Origin: Gnetum montanum
Lineage: Eukaryota > Streptophyta > Gnetopsida > Gnetales > Gnetaceae
NCBI GenBank assembly: GCA_015680685.1
Contig: MNCI01008614.1
Span: forward strand, 21,468-51,192
Direction of reading: 5' to 3'
DNA length: 29,725 bases
The notes under the pieces: generated by a model
The model's database searches: none
Told to the model about the DNA's origin: nothing
The model's input: the letters and a program-made list of their open reading frames with translations, nothing else
In this document: piece by piece, positions 27,673-29,725 of the stretch
Layout: each line of letters opens with the position of its first letter
Position numbering within the stretch: the stretch's first letter is position 1
Translations under genes and position numbers: made by a program

Positions 27673-29725
27673 AGTGTGGTATATACTCACCATGATGAGT
27701 ATATACCCAATTTTACCTTTGTCTTCCATCAAGATGAACAACTGCGTTGGAGAGATTTAGAAGGTAACATCGTGTTACCTCCAGATAGAGTCACCCCCAA
27801 CATGCTCCTTCGTGCCCTTGCACAAATTGACATGTCGCAACTATATGTTGAGTACGTTACGTATGATTACAACGCAAGCAATTACCATCCCATAGAAGTG
27901 CAACGTCAACGGGATGAGTGGTGGGAGAGTTACCACACATTGTTGAAGGGCAAAGGCCCCTATAATGCTTCACCCGTTATACACAAAGTTAAGGGTGGTG
28001 AACCTCTTCTCATAGGTTCTCCACCAAACGATGTTCCCCCTTCTAACGATGGTTAGGAGGCGGTGGTTCAGAACCTATGCTCCATGATTCACAACTTGGG
28101 TTCTGATCCCCATGAACACCAAGTGTTCAATGAGGGAACACGGACACATGACAAGGGTGAGCATTCTGATCGTCATCATGATCGAGGCCATAGTCACCGA
28201 AGAGAAGGTAAGAAACATTATCATGGCGATGGTTCCCTTTCTTCTTTGCCTTCATCACATCATTCACCCTCTCCTTCCACATTAGGATGCAGTCACAAAG
28301 AGCATAACAGTGAAGATAAGGGTAAGAAAAATGAGAGACCTTGACGAGAGAGTCGAGAGCGAGGACGAGGGAAGTCTAGAGAGTCTATGCATGGTAGAAG
28401 GGAAAGTAGGGAAACACTTAGGCATCATAGACGTCATGAGAGAGATGATCATGATGAACCCCTACTTGCCACCCAAAGTATGTTAGACATTACGGAGGCA
28501 GTGAGAATACCTACAAGGCATCAAAAAGATAGTCGGATCAAGAGACTAGATATGAATAATATCCCACGCTTCGAAGGGGGATATAACACTGATCCGCAAA
28601 ATCATTTACAGGCATTCCATGATGCTTGTGCCTTGCAAAATATTGAAAATGAGTGGCAGAAGTTCAACTTTTTTCCTAGAACACTCATAAAAGAAGCAGA
28701 GACTTGGTACTGGTCCTTAGAATCGGAAACCATTAGGAGGTGGAGTACGATATTAGAACTCTTCAACGATAAATACCAAATGTACTCCAGAGTGTCCAAC
28801 TTGCATAAGCAGATCCAAGGATGGAAGCCGGGTGCTCACAAACCCTTGGATGCTGCCATGGGCCGATATTATGCACTGCTACATCATTGTCAGGGCCATG
28901 GTTATGCACAACGGGACCAACTTTGCCACCTCATAGATGGGCTAAGAGATGAAACCAGGAGAACCCTTGGGACATATGCCCAAGGGAGATTATCAAAACT
29001 TAGATCCCATGAAATGTATCGATTATTGGAGCAAGTAGCTAAAGAAGAAGGGGAGCTACAAAAAAGAGAAAGCATGGAAGAATATAATTGCGATCCTTCC
29101 CTTCGAAAGAAGGGAGTAAGATTTTACGATGAAGAGGATGAGTCATCACTCGAAGAGTTGGTGAATAGAAAAAACCTTGCTACTTCAGAAATTAACAACG
29201 AAAGTGGTGGCAAAGGTAGATCAAATACAAGACTCCTTAGATAGTAGACTTGAACTTGTCTTGAAAATCATAGAGGAGTCTAAGGAGGAACGAAGTAGTG
29301 ACCATGACAAGAAAAAGCAGAGAGATTCAGGCCATGCACGTGACTAGGGTAAGGGAAAAATGACTATCGCCGATGAGGTTGTGGATTCTAACACAGACAA
29401 TGATGGTGGATGTGAGATTTGCCAATATGACCATCCTAAGGGATGTTGTCCAATAATCTCACATCTACAAGAGTCTGGGGTGTATGCACTCAACCCAAGA
29501 CTTAACAGACAATAGGCACCCTAGAGGTTACCTTATCCCCAAGGTAACCTAAGGCAGTTTCACCAATCGTTAACGTATTATCCAAGTGGAATTTCATTAC
29601 AACCTATTGGGCAACACCAGCAGTGGCAACACCCATAGTCAGGGGGGATGCCACTGCCTAGACAACAATACCCTTACCGACAACAAGACCCATATGGCTA
29701 CTACGTGTAGCAGCTGGTTTCTCCA
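27673..29725 (+). pseudogene. second Athila-like gag copy, head-to-head, runs off the right edge
   Basis: One frame from about 27676 to 29200, broken by TAG 28054 and TGA 28342 (Gln- and Arg-like positions), then a frameshift near 29200 and further stops (TAG near 29346). N-terminal block: EYIPNFTFVFHQDEQLRW, GNIVLPPDRVTPNMLL. Then a His/Lys/Ser-rich charged linker (28120-28340), capsid domain EAVRIPTRHQKDSRIKRLDM (about 28495-28555), FEGGYNTDPQNHLQAF, EAETWYWSLESETIRRW and DGLRDETRRTLGTYAQG, then RKKGVRFYDEEDESSLEEL. The zinc-knuckle-like CEICQYDHPKGCC lies at about 29415-29453, followed by a Gln/Pro-rich end. Same family as the minus-strand gag but clearly diverged from it. The part downstream of gag lies outside the window. 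Confidence 0.85.
27678..27707. repeat. 12-bp perfect inverted repeat at the gag-gag junction
   Basis: ggtatatactca, spacer ccatga, tgagtatatacc. It sits at the very start of the plus-strand gag copy, 5-10 bp from the head-to-head junction. The minus-strand copy has a weaker dyad at the same gag position, so it may be partly coding chance. Confidence 0.7.

Overview
The window is a gene-poor, repeat-dense stretch of plant nuclear DNA. I see no host gene outside mobile elements. The lineages present (an L1-type LINE, an Athila-like Ty3/gypsy element, and a Tat/Ogre-like Ty3/gypsy element with a second RNase H) indicate a vascular plant, most likely a seed plant with a large genome. The species cannot be read from the sequence.

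Layout as a three-level nest. (1) 1-1129: decayed LINE reverse transcriptase, + strand. It stops abruptly at about 1129, where a candidate 3' LTR (1130-2016) of a minus-strand Athila-like element begins. (2) This Athila-like element runs leftward. Its gag N-terminal half is at 27672-26194 and gag continues at 8722-7700. Protease, reverse transcriptase, RNase H and integrase then run down to about 3990, followed by a 3' non-coding tract, a candidate polypurine tract and the LTR. (3) Its gag is split by a complete Tat/Ogre-like element on the + strand (LTR to LTR 8723-26193, about 17.5 kb). The element is flanked by 5-bp target duplications differing at one base (ACTAT/ACTGT), and the host gag frame reads straight across the site once the insert is removed. 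At 27673-29725 a second, diverged copy of the Athila-like gag lies head-to-head with the first and runs off the right edge.

The Tat-like element has, in order: 5' LTR, primer binding site, gag, gag zinc-knuckle region and protease (10563-14412), a 5-kb interval (14413-19489), RT, degenerate RNase H, archaeal-type RNase H and integrase in one frame (19490-22927), a 3' UTR with a degenerate short tandem repeat, polypurine tract and 3' LTR.

The most interesting content is the 5-kb interval. On the opposite strand it carries a multi-exon gene-like unit (19028 down to 14918). It has canonical GT-AG introns of about 70-100 bp, exon phases that agree at most junctions, a candidate TATA box and a final acidic exon ending in its own stop. 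It lies between protease and RT, just upstream of a good sense-strand splice acceptor at 19489, so it may sit inside an Ogre-type intron of the retroelement. A short repeat core found many times in the 3' UTR also occurs on both sides of this cassette.

All coding parts are pseudogenes, but the Tat-like pol and most of the antisense exons are broken almost only by stop codons (TAG/TAA/TGA where Gln, Arg or Trp would fit), not by frameshifts. This looks like cytosine deamination of methylated, silenced DNA. Two single Ns, each between near-identical or identical short duplicates, look like assembly joins.
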